Positions 1 to 8,517 of a stretch of DNA of 47,503 nucleotides are shown piece after piece; position 1 is the stretch's first letter, and every line of letters starts with the position of its first letter. The notes beneath the pieces are model-generated. The model did no database searches. It worked only from the letters and a program-made list of their open reading frames with translations, and was not told where the DNA came from. Location: contig CANGDT010000010.1 in NCBI GenBank assembly GCA_947452755.1, forward strand, positions 1 through 47,503, given 5' to 3'. Source of the stretch: Actinomycetota bacterium. Lineage in GTDB: Bacteria > Actinomycetota > Actinomycetes > S36-B12 > UBA5976. The position numbers and the translations under genes were made by a program.

Positions 1-783
1 AATAACTGCAATTGGTTTATTGAAGCCAGAACTTTCGAACACATCTTTAAGTGCTTGCCAGCCCACTCCGTGCATCGCGGTGTACACACTCGTCACGCCA
101 GCACGATTCGCGCTAGTTACAGGTCCATCCAAAACAAGTTGTGCAACAGTTGATACGTACGTTTGTTCAATACCCTCAGGCAAAATCTGGATGTTTGTTC
201 CACGTACGAGTGTGCGGACATCGTGAACCTCACGGATACGTGCAGAAATTTCAATATCCGAAGGCGAGACAATTTGTCGGCCATCACCCAAATAGACCTT
301 GTATCCGTTGTCTTGCGGAGGATTGTGACTGGCTGTCACCATCACTCCTGCGCACGCGTCTAGTTGCCGAATGGAATTTGCCAACACTGGTGTAGCCACA
401 ACGTGCGGAAAAATTAATGGCAAGAAACCGGCACCAGCAAGAATCTCAGCGGTGTCCTGCGCAAAAATTTCACTGTTGTAGCGTGCATCAAAACCAATTG
501 TGACCTTCTGACCGGCGTACCCTGCATCGTTCAGATAATTTGCCAGACCCGCGGCAGCCTGCAATACGACAACGCGATTCATCCGATTCGGACCAGCACC
601 AAGCTTTCCGCGCAAACCCGCAGTACCAAATTCCAAAGGTGCCCGAAATGCGTCACGAAGTTCAATCAGTGCAGCGCCGCCTTGCTTTGCCGCTTCACTA
701 AGTTCTTCGAGTTCTTTGCGGGTTACCTCGTCGGGATCTTGCGCCAACCAAGAGAGCACTTCCGCCTTCAATGAAGCATCCAT
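1..783 (-). CDS. Phosphoglucomutase/phosphomannomutase family protein (3' end beyond window)
   Basis: Absent from the ORF track because it has no stop inside the window; I translated the minus strand from the ATG at 783. It begins MDASLKAEVLSWLAQDP, has the alpha-D-phosphohexomutase N-domain signature FGTAGLRGKLGAGPNRMN and the active-site serine loop TASHNPPQDNGYKVY. Members of the family interconvert sugar 1- and 6-phosphates through a phosphoserine; the long N-terminal lead before FGTAGLRG resembles the PgcA/PmmB type rather than short GlmM. About 261 residues are visible, roughly half of a usual protein of about 550. It is divergent from the GH16 gene, with 45 bp between the starts. Glucose versus mannose or ribose substrate cannot be decided from this half. 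Confidence 0.9.
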   Translation of the reverse strand, partial: MDASLKAEVLSWLAQDPDEVTRKELEELSEAAKQGGAALIELRDAFRAPLEFGTAGLRGKLGAGPNRMNRVVVLQAAAGLANYLNDAGYAGQKVTIGFDARYNSEIFAQDTAEILAGAGFLPLIFPHVVATPVLANSIRQLDACAGVMVTASHNPPQDNGYKVYLGDGRQIVSPSDIEISARIREVHDVRTLVRGTNIQILPEGIEQTYVSTVAQLVLDGPVTSANRAGVTSVYTAMHGVGWQALKDVFESSGFNKPIAVI

Positions 784-828
784 ACTTTTCAATCCGCTCA
801 CTCGTCGATGACTTGAAGTGACAGGAAT

Positions 829-1719
829 GTGAGAACACATCCACATAACTACTCACCTAAGTCTAATTCGCGCGCTAATGTGAAACTTCCAAGTTCTTCA
901 CGCCAGACAGATAAGAGGCCCCAAGTGGAATCAGACAAGAAACTTGAACTCGTATGGAGCCAAGAGTTTGATGAGACTGCCGGTACAACCCCCGATTCAA
1001 CATTCTGGAATTACGACATCGGCACCGGTCATGACGGCTGGGGCAATCAGGAACACGAATTCTACGTAGACACCCAAGCGGTCACCGATGGCAACGGAAA
1101 CCTCATCATTACCGCAGATCGCATCACAGCAGATCGCGCACATGAATTTACAGATCCGCGAGTTGAGTTTGTAAGTTCCCGACTACTCACTCACAAAAAA
1201 GTTAGTTTTCAGTACGGACGTATCGAAGCAAGTATTAAGACACCACTAGGTCAAGGAACCTGGCCTGCTCTGTGGATGCTGGGCAACCAATTTGAAAGCA
1301 TCGGCTGGCCACAGTGCGGTGAGATCGACATTCTCGAAGTCGGTGACCAAAAAGACTTGATGCACTTCACCCTTCACGGTCCGGGCTACTTTGGAAACGA
1401 TGGGCTGACCAAGACGCATATCGATGCCACACATTCTTTGAATGAAGGTTTCCACGAATACGCAATCGAATGGTTACCGGGACAAATTGATTGGTTCTTT
1501 GACGGCAAACATATTTCGCGTCAGACGTCAGCTGATGCGCAAGCGCGAGGTTCTGAATGGGTTTTTGATCAAGAGTTTTTCCTCATCACTAACTTGGCAA
1601 TGGGTGGAATGTTTGTTCCGCTTGGAATTGACCCTTCTTTGAACTCCGCGCAGCTGACTATCGACTACATCCGCCACTATTCAATTGATGGTGTCGGTTC
1701 AGCACGCATACACAACTAA
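829..1719 (+). CDS. Glycoside hydrolase family 16 (beta-glucanase/laminarinase-like)
   Basis: 296 residues from a GTG start. The GH16 jelly-roll begins near residue 38 (LELVWSQEFDE) and carries the family catalytic motif EIDILE: E165 nucleophile, D167, E170 acid/base. Other family marks are WNYDIGTG, YGRIEASIKTP and GTWPALWMLG. The family cleaves beta-1,3 or beta-1,3-1,4 glucans and related polysaccharides, normally outside the cell. Oddly, no signal peptide or membrane segment is visible: the first 37 residues are polar, and an in-frame stop at 814-816 prevents a useful upstream extension. An AGGA lies only 2 nt before the GTG, so a later start (V18 GTG at 880) is possible. It lies 16 bp upstream of the isochorismatase-like gene, so the two may be co-transcribed. 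Confidence 0.85.
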   Translation: MRTHPHNYSPKSNSRANVKLPSSSRQTDKRPQVESDKKLELVWSQEFDETAGTTPDSTFWNYDIGTGHDGWGNQEHEFYVDTQAVTDGNGNLIITADRITADRAHEFTDPRVEFVSSRLLTHKKVSFQYGRIEASIKTPLGQGTWPALWMLGNQFESIGWPQCGEIDILEVGDQKDLMHFTLHGPGYFGNDGLTKTHIDATHSLNEGFHEYAIEWLPGQIDWFFDGKHISRQTSADAQARGSEWVFDQEFFLITNLAMGGMFVPLGIDPSLNSAQLTIDYIRHYSIDGVGSARIHN

Positions 1720-1735
1720 GGCTTGGAGTTTAAAA

Positions 1736-2287
1736 ATGAGCACAATTCCCGGACGCAGTGAGTCCGCACTTATTGTTATCGACGTTCAAAACGGTGTCGT
1801 TGCCAATGCATTCAAGAGAGACGAGATTGTGGGCAATATGCGCACACTGGTTAAGAAAGCACGTGAAACGAATGTTCCAGTTGTTTGGGTACAGCACTCA
1901 GACGGTGGCCTGATCCGCGATTCTGCGCAGTGGCAGATTGTCCCTGAACTGGTTCCGAACGACGATGAACAAATCGTTCACAAAAATTACCGAAGCTCGT
2001 TTGAAGAAACTAACCTTGAAGAAATTTTGGCAGGCGAGAATATTGCTCATCTCATTGTGTGCGGCGCACAAACGAATTATTGTGTGCGACATACGATTGC
2101 TGCCGCGCTAGAACGCGGTTACGACGTGACACTCGTCGATGATGCACACACGACGGATGACGAACTTTGGGGCAAGGTGGATGTGTTCGCCGAGCAAATC
2201 ATCGAAGAACAAAATCACGTGTGCACTGAGTACAGGCTTCCTGGTCGCATGTGCAACACTGCTGCAACATCAAGTGTGTTTAATTAA
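1736..2287 (+). CDS. Isochorismatase-family cysteine hydrolase
   Basis: I placed the start at the ATG at 1736 (MSTIPGRSESALIVID), not the track's 1685, because that upstream part lies inside the GH16 gene and the family's first beta strand follows at once. The product is 183 residues. The catalytic triad is visible: D16 (ALIVIDVQN), K83 (HKNYRSSF) and C116 (CGAQTNYCVRHT). The family hydrolyses small amides or ethers (nicotinamide, N-carbamoyl compounds, ureidoacrylate, isochorismate); the substrate cannot be named here, and no menaquinone or siderophore genes are adjacent. It sits 16 bp after GH16, and its stop overlaps the stop of the convergent membrane-protein gene by 4 bp. Confidence 0.85.
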   Translation: MSTIPGRSESALIVIDVQNGVVANAFKRDEIVGNMRTLVKKARETNVPVVWVQHSDGGLIRDSAQWQIVPELVPNDDEQIVHKNYRSSFEETNLEEILAGENIAHLIVCGAQTNYCVRHTIAAALERGYDVTLVDDAHTTDDELWGKVDVFAEQIIEEQNHVCTEYRLPGRMCNTAATSSVFN

Positions 2288-2958
2288 CCCTGTTGTTCCC
2301 ACGGCCATAATGCGCCTTGGTCATGATCTCGGTTAAGTCGTCGCAGAAACCATGCAATAAAAACACTGGTGGCGGCTGCCCATAAACACCACAGCGACGG
2401 CAAGTCGTTGCGTGCGCGCAGCATCAGCACAGCGATGGCTGCCGTATTCAAAAAAGCCCAGTAAATCAAAATGCGTTGTGCGGACAAAAACATTGCGCCG
2501 CATGTAGCCAGCATGTAGAACACACCAACATATGTGGGTGTTCCACTTATGTGGAAGTCCAATAGTGAATTGTTTTGTTCCACAACGGAACCGGAGCCAT
2601 TCATCAAATAGAACATTGATTCCATGCCAGAAATCAGACCAAGTCCTGCAAATGTGAAGAGTGCAGTTCGGCGCCATCCCATCGGCTCGATCAAAAGAAC
2701 GGCGAGCGGAACATAAATTGGTAGCAAGACGAAGGCAATGAAGAGATATAGCCAGGTACTGAGATTTGCGGCGCCAGTGCCAACAATGTCCATTTCACTC
2801 AGCCACACGACTGCGGATGCATAGCTGTGAATGGCGAAGATTGCGGGGATGAGTGCCATGCCGAGTGTTCGACTGTGGGTGCTGTGCCGTAGCGAATCAA
2901 CGGTGACAGCGGTCAGCGCGAGGCCGACAGCGAGATCAACTTCCGGTGACAGGCACAT
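2284..2958 (-). CDS. DUF6629-like multi-pass membrane protein
   Basis: The start at 2958 gives MCLSPEVDLAVGLALTAV, which fits the M-C-[FLW]-S-x-x-x-D opening I associate with DUF6629; the track's 3003 start adds 15 polar residues. In 224 residues I see about seven hydrophobic segments (for example LAVGLALTAVTV, ALIPAIFAIHSYASAVVW, LYLFIAFVLLPIYVPLAVLLI, YVGVFYMLATCGAMFL, WCLWAAATSVFIAWFL). Function is unknown and I assign none. It is convergent with the isochorismatase gene (overlap 2284-2287) and is followed upstream by tRNA-Leu on the same strand. The family name is from memory of the N-terminal pattern, so moderately sure; the membrane topology is clear. Confidence 0.7.
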   Translation of the reverse strand: MCLSPEVDLAVGLALTAVTVDSLRHSTHSRTLGMALIPAIFAIHSYASAVVWLSEMDIVGTGAANLSTWLYLFIAFVLLPIYVPLAVLLIEPMGWRRTALFTFAGLGLISGMESMFYLMNGSGSVVEQNNSLLDFHISGTPTYVGVFYMLATCGAMFLSAQRILIYWAFLNTAAIAVLMLRARNDLPSLWCLWAAATSVFIAWFLRRLNRDHDQGALWPWEQQG

Positions 2959-3021
2959 GAGGTTCTCACCGTAGCGCACTTCTGAATAGCCATTTCCTGG
3001 CAAAATACGTCAATATAAGGC

Positions 3022-3047
3022 AAAAACCCCCGAAAAACGGGGGTTTT
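3022..3047 (-). terminator. Rho-independent terminator after tRNA-Leu
   Basis: Perfect 6-bp G/C stem (CCCCCG / CGGGGG) around a 5-nt loop, flanked by A5 on one side and T4 on the other. Read on the minus strand, the stem is followed by TTTTTG, directly downstream of the tRNA 3' end at 3050. The flanking A and T tracts could let it work in both directions. Confidence 0.85.
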
Positions 3048-3049
3048 CG

Positions 3050-3133
3050 TGCGCGAGAGGGGAGTTGAACCCCTACACCCTTTCGGGCACTGGCACCTGA
3101 AGCCAGCGCGTCTGCCTATTCCGCCACTCGCGC
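3050..3133 (-). tRNA. tRNA-Leu (anticodon CAG)
   Basis: Read on the minus strand it folds as a class II tRNA of 84 nt. The acceptor stem GCGCGAG pairs with CTCGCGC, discriminator A. The anticodon arm is CTGGC-TTCAGGT-GCCAG, giving anticodon CAG; there is a long variable arm (TGCCCGAAAGGGTG region) and a T arm AGGGG-TTCAACT-CCCCT. No CCA is encoded; the window also encodes a PcnA/CCA-type nucleotidyltransferase. tRNA-Leu beside fhaA is also the arrangement in Mycobacterium tuberculosis (recalled). Confidence 0.95.
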
Positions 3134-3203
3134 GCGCGCACCACTCTACCCCCATAGTTTCGGCCCACAAAACCCTCATTTTCTGGGTGGATACGGGCTT
3201 TTC

Positions 3204-3232
3204 TTGACCCAAGTAACATGGATAAGTAGGTT
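3204..3232 (+). promoter_or_regulatory. Candidate promoter of the fhaA-pknB operon
   Basis: A -35-like TTGACC at 3204-3209, a 17-bp spacer and a TAnnnT-type -10 (TAGGTT, 3227-3232) lie 28 bp before the fhaA ATG. AAGGG at 3246-3250 serves as ribosome binding site. Spacing is ideal and position is right; no experimental support. Confidence 0.45.
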
Positions 3233-3259
3233 TCGCCGAGTAGTTAAGGGTTTGGGAGC

Positions 3260-3979
3260 ATGGGACTTTTGCACAACCTCGAGGCGCGCCTCAACCAAAT
3301 TGTGAACGGCTCCTTTTCCAAGGCATTCAAGGCAGAGGTGCAGCCGGTTGAACTCGGTGCCGCACTTCAGCAGGAACTCGATAATCATGCTGCGCTCGTC
3401 AATGGCCAAGTCGTTGTTCCCAACGTTTTTTCCATTGAACTAAGCCCAACCGACTTTGGACGACTCAATAAATACTTCGGGACATTGAGCACCGAACTGT
3501 CGGTTGTTGTTTCAAATTACGGTGCCGAGCAAAGGTACAGCGCTCTTGGTCGTCCTGATATCAGCTTTGGTCGTGGTGACAATTTGGATACTGGCGTCTT
3601 TCGAATTCGTAGCGAATCTAAAGAAGTCGCGGCACAGGCCGTTCCAGCCTTCGTCAATCCTGATTTAACGTCACAGATTCCAGTTGCTGTTTTTACTCAG
3701 TCTGTTACGCCAACGTTGACATCTGTTGATGGCCAAGAGTTTAGATTGACAAACTCGGTAACAAATATTGGCCGTGGTGAAGAGGCAGACATTCGCGTTG
3801 ACGACAACAGCGTGAGTCGTATTCATTGTGCTGTGATTCTTGGCACCGATGTTCTTGTGCGCGATCTCGGTTCGACTAACGGAACAATGGTCGACGGCGT
3901 AATTGCATCTGAAAGCGCCTTGCGTGATGGTTCGATTATCAAAATTGGAAACACGACATTGACATACGCAAAGCGGTGA
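3260..3979 (+). CDS. fhaA: FhaA: DUF3662 and FHA domain phosphothreonine-reader
   Basis: 239 residues. The N-terminal DUF3662 domain (about 1-115, MGLLHNLEARLNQIVNGSFSKAFK) is followed by a Thr/Val-rich linker and a C-terminal FHA domain (about 145-239) with the phosphothreonine-binding marks GRGEEADIR (G171), SRIHC and DLGSTNGT. In mycobacteria FhaA is phosphorylated by PknB and binds the phosphorylated pseudokinase domain of MviN/MurJ, restraining peptidoglycan synthesis. Here the linker is much shorter than in the mycobacterial protein (about 527 aa, recalled). First gene of fhaA-fhaB-pstP-rodA-pbpA-pknB; 5 bp precede fhaB. Confidence 0.95.
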   Translation: MGLLHNLEARLNQIVNGSFSKAFKAEVQPVELGAALQQELDNHAALVNGQVVVPNVFSIELSPTDFGRLNKYFGTLSTELSVVVSNYGAEQRYSALGRPDISFGRGDNLDTGVFRIRSESKEVAAQAVPAFVNPDLTSQIPVAVFTQSVTPTLTSVDGQEFRLTNSVTNIGRGEEADIRVDDNSVSRIHCAVILGTDVLVRDLGSTNGTMVDGVIASESALRDGSIIKIGNTTLTYAKR

Positions 3980-3984
3980 TGTGA

Positions 3985-4455
3985 ATGTCTGATTTTCTAC
4001 TCACAGTCTTTCGTCTCGGTTTTCTAGTCGCACTCTGGTGGTTTGTGCTCCGTATCGTTGCAGTGTTGCGACGCGACCTACAGGCTCCACGCGATGCAAA
4101 GCCCCTGACACCGGCACGCACGTCGAAGGCACCAAGTCCGCGGCCAACTTTACGTACGCGTAAGGCGTCAACAAGTTTGGTGATTACTGAGGGCACACTG
4201 GAAGGCACTGTCGTTCCACTCGGAACGACGCCAATCATCATTGGACGCGCCGCTGATGCCACAGTCGTCCTTGAAGATGATTTTGTGAGTACACAACATG
4301 CGTCACTGACACCCAACGGAAACCATTGGGTTGTTGAAGATCTTGGTTCAACTAACGGCACTTACATCGATCGATCACGTGTCACAAAGCCAACAGTTCT
4401 TCATCCTGGGTCCACTTTGCGTATTGGTCGAACCGGTATGGAACTTCGCTCATGA
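3985..4455 (+). CDS. fhaB: FhaB/FipA: membrane-anchored FHA domain protein
   Basis: 156 residues. One membrane segment near the N terminus (FLLTVFRLGFLVALWWFVLR, about 4-23) is followed by a basic Pro/Thr-rich stretch and a cytoplasmic FHA domain (about 75-156) with IIGRAADAT, STQHASL and DLGSTNGTYID. The family docks phosphothreonine proteins at the division site and links PknB signalling to division (FipA in mycobacteria). The stop overlaps the pstP ATG by 4 bp, so translational coupling is likely. Confidence 0.95.
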   Translation: MSDFLLTVFRLGFLVALWWFVLRIVAVLRRDLQAPRDAKPLTPARTSKAPSPRPTLRTRKASTSLVITEGTLEGTVVPLGTTPIIIGRAADATVVLEDDFVSTQHASLTPNGNHWVVEDLGSTNGTYIDRSRVTKPTVLHPGSTLRIGRTGMELRS

Positions 4456-5651
4456 CGCAATTGTCGCTTCGATTTGCGGCACGCTCTGAAATTGGTCGAG
4501 TACGACGTAACAACGAAGATTCCGGCTACGCTTCAACAAATTTGCTCGTCGTTGCCGACGGAATGGGCGGACATGAAGCAGGCGAACTTGCTAGTGCCGC
4601 AACAGTTGCTGCAATCGTCGATGCCGCATCGGCCTCGGCTGTCGCTGATGAAGTTCTTAACTTGCTGGCTAACGCAGTGATCACTTCAGGTGAATACATC
4701 GCTGATGTTGTTGCTGGAAATCGCGAGCTAACTGGGATGGGTACCACTCTTACTTCACTGGCTGTTCGCGGTGATCGCATTGCGATTGCACACGTCGGTG
4801 ACTCACGCGCATATCTTTACCGCGACGGTGAGTTGTCACAAATGACAAAGGATCACACTTTTGTTCAGTCACTTGTCGATGCAGGAGAAATCACAAAGGA
4901 AGAAGCTGCAGTACACCCGCGTCGAAATTTGATGATGCGTGCCATCGATGGGATCCATGCTGTTGAAGTAGATCTCTCCGTACGTGAGGCGCGCGCGGGT
5001 GATCGATTCATGTTGTGTAGTGATGGGCTGTGCGGTGTTATCGATGACGATGCAATCATCGCAGCACTTGCAAGTGATGACATCGTGAATGCAGTGACGC
5101 AACTTATCGATAGCGCAATGGAACATGGTGGTCCTGACAACATCACGGTAGTTGTTGCGGACTTGACCGACGATGAGCTTGTTGCTGATCCTGTATTGAT
5201 TGGCGCAGCCGCTGATCCTTCAAATCAAAACCGTTTACCTACGGTCAACTTTCCAGAAGAATCCGAAGCCGAAGTCACTTCCGACTATTTTGTGTATGCA
5301 CCTGCGACGAAACGTGGATGGGTTGCGCCGATTCTTGTGACCCTAGGCGTACTCGCCGCGAGTTTGGGTATCGCATCATGGTGGTTAAGTAACCAGTGGT
5401 TTGTTGGTGTGTTTCCGCAAACAAATGTGGTCAGCGTGTACCAAGGTGTACCCGTCGGCGGATTGAATCGGCTCGTCAGTATGTCTGACTTGGACGTAGC
5501 AAAGTTGCCGGCATTCGAACGTGCGCAGGTTGTTGCGACAATTAACCAGCCCTCACGTGATGTCGCACTCAGTACCGTTGAACGCTTACAAGTTCGTGCT
5601 GCCGCCTGCATCACGAAACCAACAAGTGGCTGTCCGGGAGTCACACCATGA
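4452..5651 (+). CDS. pstP: PstP: PP2C-type Ser/Thr protein phosphatase
   Basis: 399 residues. The PP2C domain covers about 1-240, with metal ligands and motifs RRNNEDS (D23), VVADGMGGHE (D36), HVGDSRAYLYR, LCSDGL and GPDNITVVVAD. A single membrane segment follows (WVAPILVTLGVLAASLGIASWW, about 290-312), then an outer domain of about 85 residues with two cysteines (CITKPTSGC). In actinobacteria PstP reverses PknB phosphorylation of kinase, FHA and cell-wall proteins. 4-bp overlaps with fhaB before it and rodA after it. Confidence 0.95.
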   Translation: MTQLSLRFAARSEIGRVRRNNEDSGYASTNLLVVADGMGGHEAGELASAATVAAIVDAASASAVADEVLNLLANAVITSGEYIADVVAGNRELTGMGTTLTSLAVRGDRIAIAHVGDSRAYLYRDGELSQMTKDHTFVQSLVDAGEITKEEAAVHPRRNLMMRAIDGIHAVEVDLSVREARAGDRFMLCSDGLCGVIDDDAIIAALASDDIVNAVTQLIDSAMEHGGPDNITVVVADLTDDELVADPVLIGAAADPSNQNRLPTVNFPEESEAEVTSDYFVYAPATKRGWVAPILVTLGVLAASLGIASWWLSNQWFVGVFPQTNVVSVYQGVPVGGLNRLVSMSDLDVAKLPAFERAQVVATINQPSRDVALSTVERLQVRAAACITKPTSGCPGVTP

Positions 5652-7027
5652 GTGAAGTGCTGCGTAAGTACACCGTGTCAACGCGACGGTCAGCCGAACT
5701 TGCTCTTCTAATTGGCGCCTGGCTCCTTGGCGTTTTCGCCTGGATTCTTGTTGACGCGGCAACATCCACCACAACTGCTGGTGGGTGGGTCTCTCTCATA
5801 GGTTCCGGTGTCATTCTGCTTATGGCACACGGTGTTGTTCGTCGGTATACGCCCTATGCAGACCCAATTTTGTTACCAGCGGTAGCCACCCTAAATTTGC
5901 TGGGTCTTGCAATGATTCATCGACTCGACGCAGCCAACGCGGCCCGCGCTTTAGCTAATGGAACTAAAGTTCCCACACCCGATGTGTACTTCCAAGTTGC
6001 GTGGATGTTCATTGGGCTAATCCTTTTCATGGGCGTACTCATAGTCGTTAACGACCACCGCAGGCTCCAAAGATTCACGTACACAAGTGGAGTCTTGGGT
6101 ATCGTCATGCTGTTTCTCCCGCTCTTGCCTGGGATTGGATACGAAGTGAACGGCGCGAAACTGTGGATCAGTGTTGCAGGGTTTACTTTCCAGCCAGGCG
6201 AGCTCGCGAAGATTTTATTGACGGTCTTCTTTGCTGGTTTCCTCGTCACACGTCGACACACACTTGCGCTCGTGCAATCAAAATTCCTCGGCGTCGGTTT
6301 TCCGCGTATCAAAGACGCGGGACCACTCGTCGTCATGTGGCTTTTTGCGCTGATGGTTTTGGTGCTTGAACGCGATCTTGGAACTTCTCTGCTGATTTTT
6401 GGAATCTTTATTGTGTTGCTCTACGTGGCAACTGGACGACGTTCCTGGGTAATCATCGGATCACTCTTACTTATGGTCGGCGCTGTTGCAGCTTACAAAA
6501 TGTTTGGGCATGTACGGATTCGTTTCGATGTGTGGCTACATCCATTTGCTGACGCACAAGGAACAGGCTTTCAAATCGTTCAGTCACTTTACGGTTTCGC
6601 GAATGGCGGTCTCTTTGGAACAGGTTGGGGTCAGGGCTACCCACAGCTAGTGCCGTTCGCCAAAACCGATTTCATCACCTCTGCACTTGGTGAAGAGTTG
6701 GGTCTCGTTGGACTCACTGCTATTTTGCTCATGTACGCAATCATTGTTGAACGTGGTGCACGTGCATCAGTTGCAACTCGCGATCCTTTTGGAAACCTTC
6801 TCGCTATTGGTTTGACCGCAGCATTAGGTTTGCAAACTTTCATCGTGGTCGGCGGCGTGACCAAACTAATTCCATTGACAGGACTGACAACGCCATTTTT
6901 GTCATACGGCGGATCGTCCCTGGTCGCGAACTACATTTTGATTGCGCTGCTGATTCGTATTTCGAATGCGGCGCGCTCACCAGAGCACGATCAGAGCGCC
7001 GAACTCGTATCTGAGGTCAACGCATGA
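5648..7027 (+). CDS. rodA: RodA/FtsW-family SEDS peptidoglycan glycosyltransferase
   Basis: 459 residues, about 12 predicted membrane segments. SEDS family marks include GYEVNGAKLWIS, GFTFQPGELAKILL, DLGTSLLIFG, the loop FAKTDFITSALGEELGLVG holding the conserved Asp region, and LTTPFLSYGGSSLVANY near the C terminus. SEDS proteins polymerise lipid II and work with a class B PBP; the partner here is the next gene, pbpA, overlapping by 4 bp. Position between pstP and pbpA matches rodA of mycobacteria rather than ftsW, which normally lies in the dcw cluster. Confidence 0.93.
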   Translation: MSEVLRKYTVSTRRSAELALLIGAWLLGVFAWILVDAATSTTTAGGWVSLIGSGVILLMAHGVVRRYTPYADPILLPAVATLNLLGLAMIHRLDAANAARALANGTKVPTPDVYFQVAWMFIGLILFMGVLIVVNDHRRLQRFTYTSGVLGIVMLFLPLLPGIGYEVNGAKLWISVAGFTFQPGELAKILLTVFFAGFLVTRRHTLALVQSKFLGVGFPRIKDAGPLVVMWLFALMVLVLERDLGTSLLIFGIFIVLLYVATGRRSWVIIGSLLLMVGAVAAYKMFGHVRIRFDVWLHPFADAQGTGFQIVQSLYGFANGGLFGTGWGQGYPQLVPFAKTDFITSALGEELGLVGLTAILLMYAIIVERGARASVATRDPFGNLLAIGLTAALGLQTFIVVGGVTKLIPLTGLTTPFLSYGGSSLVANYILIALLIRISNAARSPEHDQSAELVSEVNA

Positions 7028-8472
7028 TCAGACAAATCAATCGAGTAACCGCAGGTCTAATTTTTCTCCTGATTGCGCTCATCATCAACATCAGCTACAT
7101 CCAGGTGTTCCAGGCGAAATCCCTTCGTTCCCAAGGGGGAAATCAGCGCGGATTGTTGGCGGAATACACCAGACAACGCGGACCGATTTTGGTGGGGTCT
7201 CAATCACTTGCTGAATCAGTTGCCACCAAAGATTCTTTGACGTACCTCCGGAAGTACGCCCAAGGAACAGATTTTGCAGCCGTGACTGGTTACTACTCGT
7301 TGGTTTATGGTGCAACAGGCATCGAAGCTAGGGAAAACGACGTGCTCGCCGGAAATGACAGTCGGTTCTTTGTGGATCGACTTCAGCAACTGATTGCGAA
7401 CCGTAAGCCAAAGGGTGGCGCCGTTCGACTCACGTTGAATGCTGCCGCCCAAACCGCCGCAATGAACGGTTTAGCTGGTCGCACAGGCGCAGTTGTGGCA
7501 ATCAATGCAAGTACGGGAGAAATCCTTGCCCTAGCAAGTAGCCCAAGCTTTGATCCCAACTTGCTTTCAAGTCACGACCCTGCGTCCATCAAGAAGACCT
7601 ACGACGCACTCACAGCTGACCCCAAAGAGCCGATGCTTAATCGGCCTCTTGCCCTTACCTTGCCGCCGGGATCAACATTTAAATTGATTACCGCTGCCGC
7701 AGCGCTCGAATCTGGCAAATACACCATGAACAGTGTCATCCCAGCACCTGCTTCAATTCCTTTGCCCGGTTCAAATAAAACTTTAGGAAACTGGAATCAC
7801 AAGTCATGTGGGCCTGGTGACAAAACGACACTGAAACATGCACTTGCTATTTCTTGTAACACAGCATTTGCATTGTTAGGAATGAAGCTTGGCGAACAGG
7901 CGCTCTACGATGAATCAAAGAAATTTGGTTTCGAAAGTTCATTCGATACACCGCTGATTAGCGCGACTAGCCACTTTCCAACCGGGCTTGATCAAGCACA
8001 AATCGCGATGAGTGCAATTGGGCAGTTTGATGTGCGCGCCACAACTTTACAAATGGCACTCGTTGCCGCCGGGATTGCCAACGACGGCATTGTGATGAAA
8101 CCTTATTTGGTCAGTCAGGTAATGGCCCCTAATTTGACTGTCCTGCAGAACTCCGTTCCACAAGCGTTTGGTCGAGTCATGACCACAGACAATGCGCAAG
8201 CATTGCAAAAAATGATGGTTGACGTCGTCAACACGGGAACAGGTTCCAATGGGCGTATCTCTGGCGTCGTCGTCGGAGGCAAAACAGGAACCGCAGAAAA
8301 TTCACCAGGCGAAGCCGCGCACGCGTGGTTTGTGGCTTTCGCACAGACTGCTAACGGTCCCATAGCCGTGGCAGTCATGCTTCAGCACGGTGGTGGCGCG
8401 ACAGAAGTAAGTGGAAATGGTTTGGCAGCCCCTATTGCAAATGCGGTATTGCGCGCCGCCATGAAGCAATAG
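7024..8472 (+). CDS. pbpA: PbpA: class B penicillin-binding protein (transpeptidase)
   Basis: 482 residues. A single N-terminal membrane anchor (LIFLLIALIINISYIQVF, about 11-28), a short dimerisation/pedestal region, then a D,D-transpeptidase domain: active-site S217 in STFK (K220), SCN in the ISCNTAFA region and the KTGTAE box. It cross-links stem peptides outside the membrane and is the cognate partner of the preceding SEDS protein. Same length class as mycobacterial PbpA. 45 bp separate it from pknB; mycobacteria carry pknA in that position, which is missing here. Confidence 0.95.
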   Translation: MIRQINRVTAGLIFLLIALIINISYIQVFQAKSLRSQGGNQRGLLAEYTRQRGPILVGSQSLAESVATKDSLTYLRKYAQGTDFAAVTGYYSLVYGATGIEARENDVLAGNDSRFFVDRLQQLIANRKPKGGAVRLTLNAAAQTAAMNGLAGRTGAVVAINASTGEILALASSPSFDPNLLSSHDPASIKKTYDALTADPKEPMLNRPLALTLPPGSTFKLITAAAALESGKYTMNSVIPAPASIPLPGSNKTLGNWNHKSCGPGDKTTLKHALAISCNTAFALLGMKLGEQALYDESKKFGFESSFDTPLISATSHFPTGLDQAQIAMSAIGQFDVRATTLQMALVAAGIANDGIVMKPYLVSQVMAPNLTVLQNSVPQAFGRVMTTDNAQALQKMMVDVVNTGTGSNGRISGVVVGGKTGTAENSPGEAAHAWFVAFAQTANGPIAVAVMLQHGGGATEVSGNGLAAPIANAVLRAAMKQ

Positions 8473-8517
8473 GGAACAATAGAGTTACGCAAGCTCACAA
8501 GCAACGCAGGAGAACGA

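Noticed and set aside
3051-3133. GC-alternating tract (CGCGCGCGCG) as a Z-DNA or repeat element
   Set aside because: It is the acceptor stem and 5' flank of tRNA-Leu.
3939-4361. Minus-strand ORF of 140 aa opposite fhaB
   Set aside because: Low-complexity Ser/Thr/Arg shadow of the fhaB frame, no recognisable domain or ribosome binding site.
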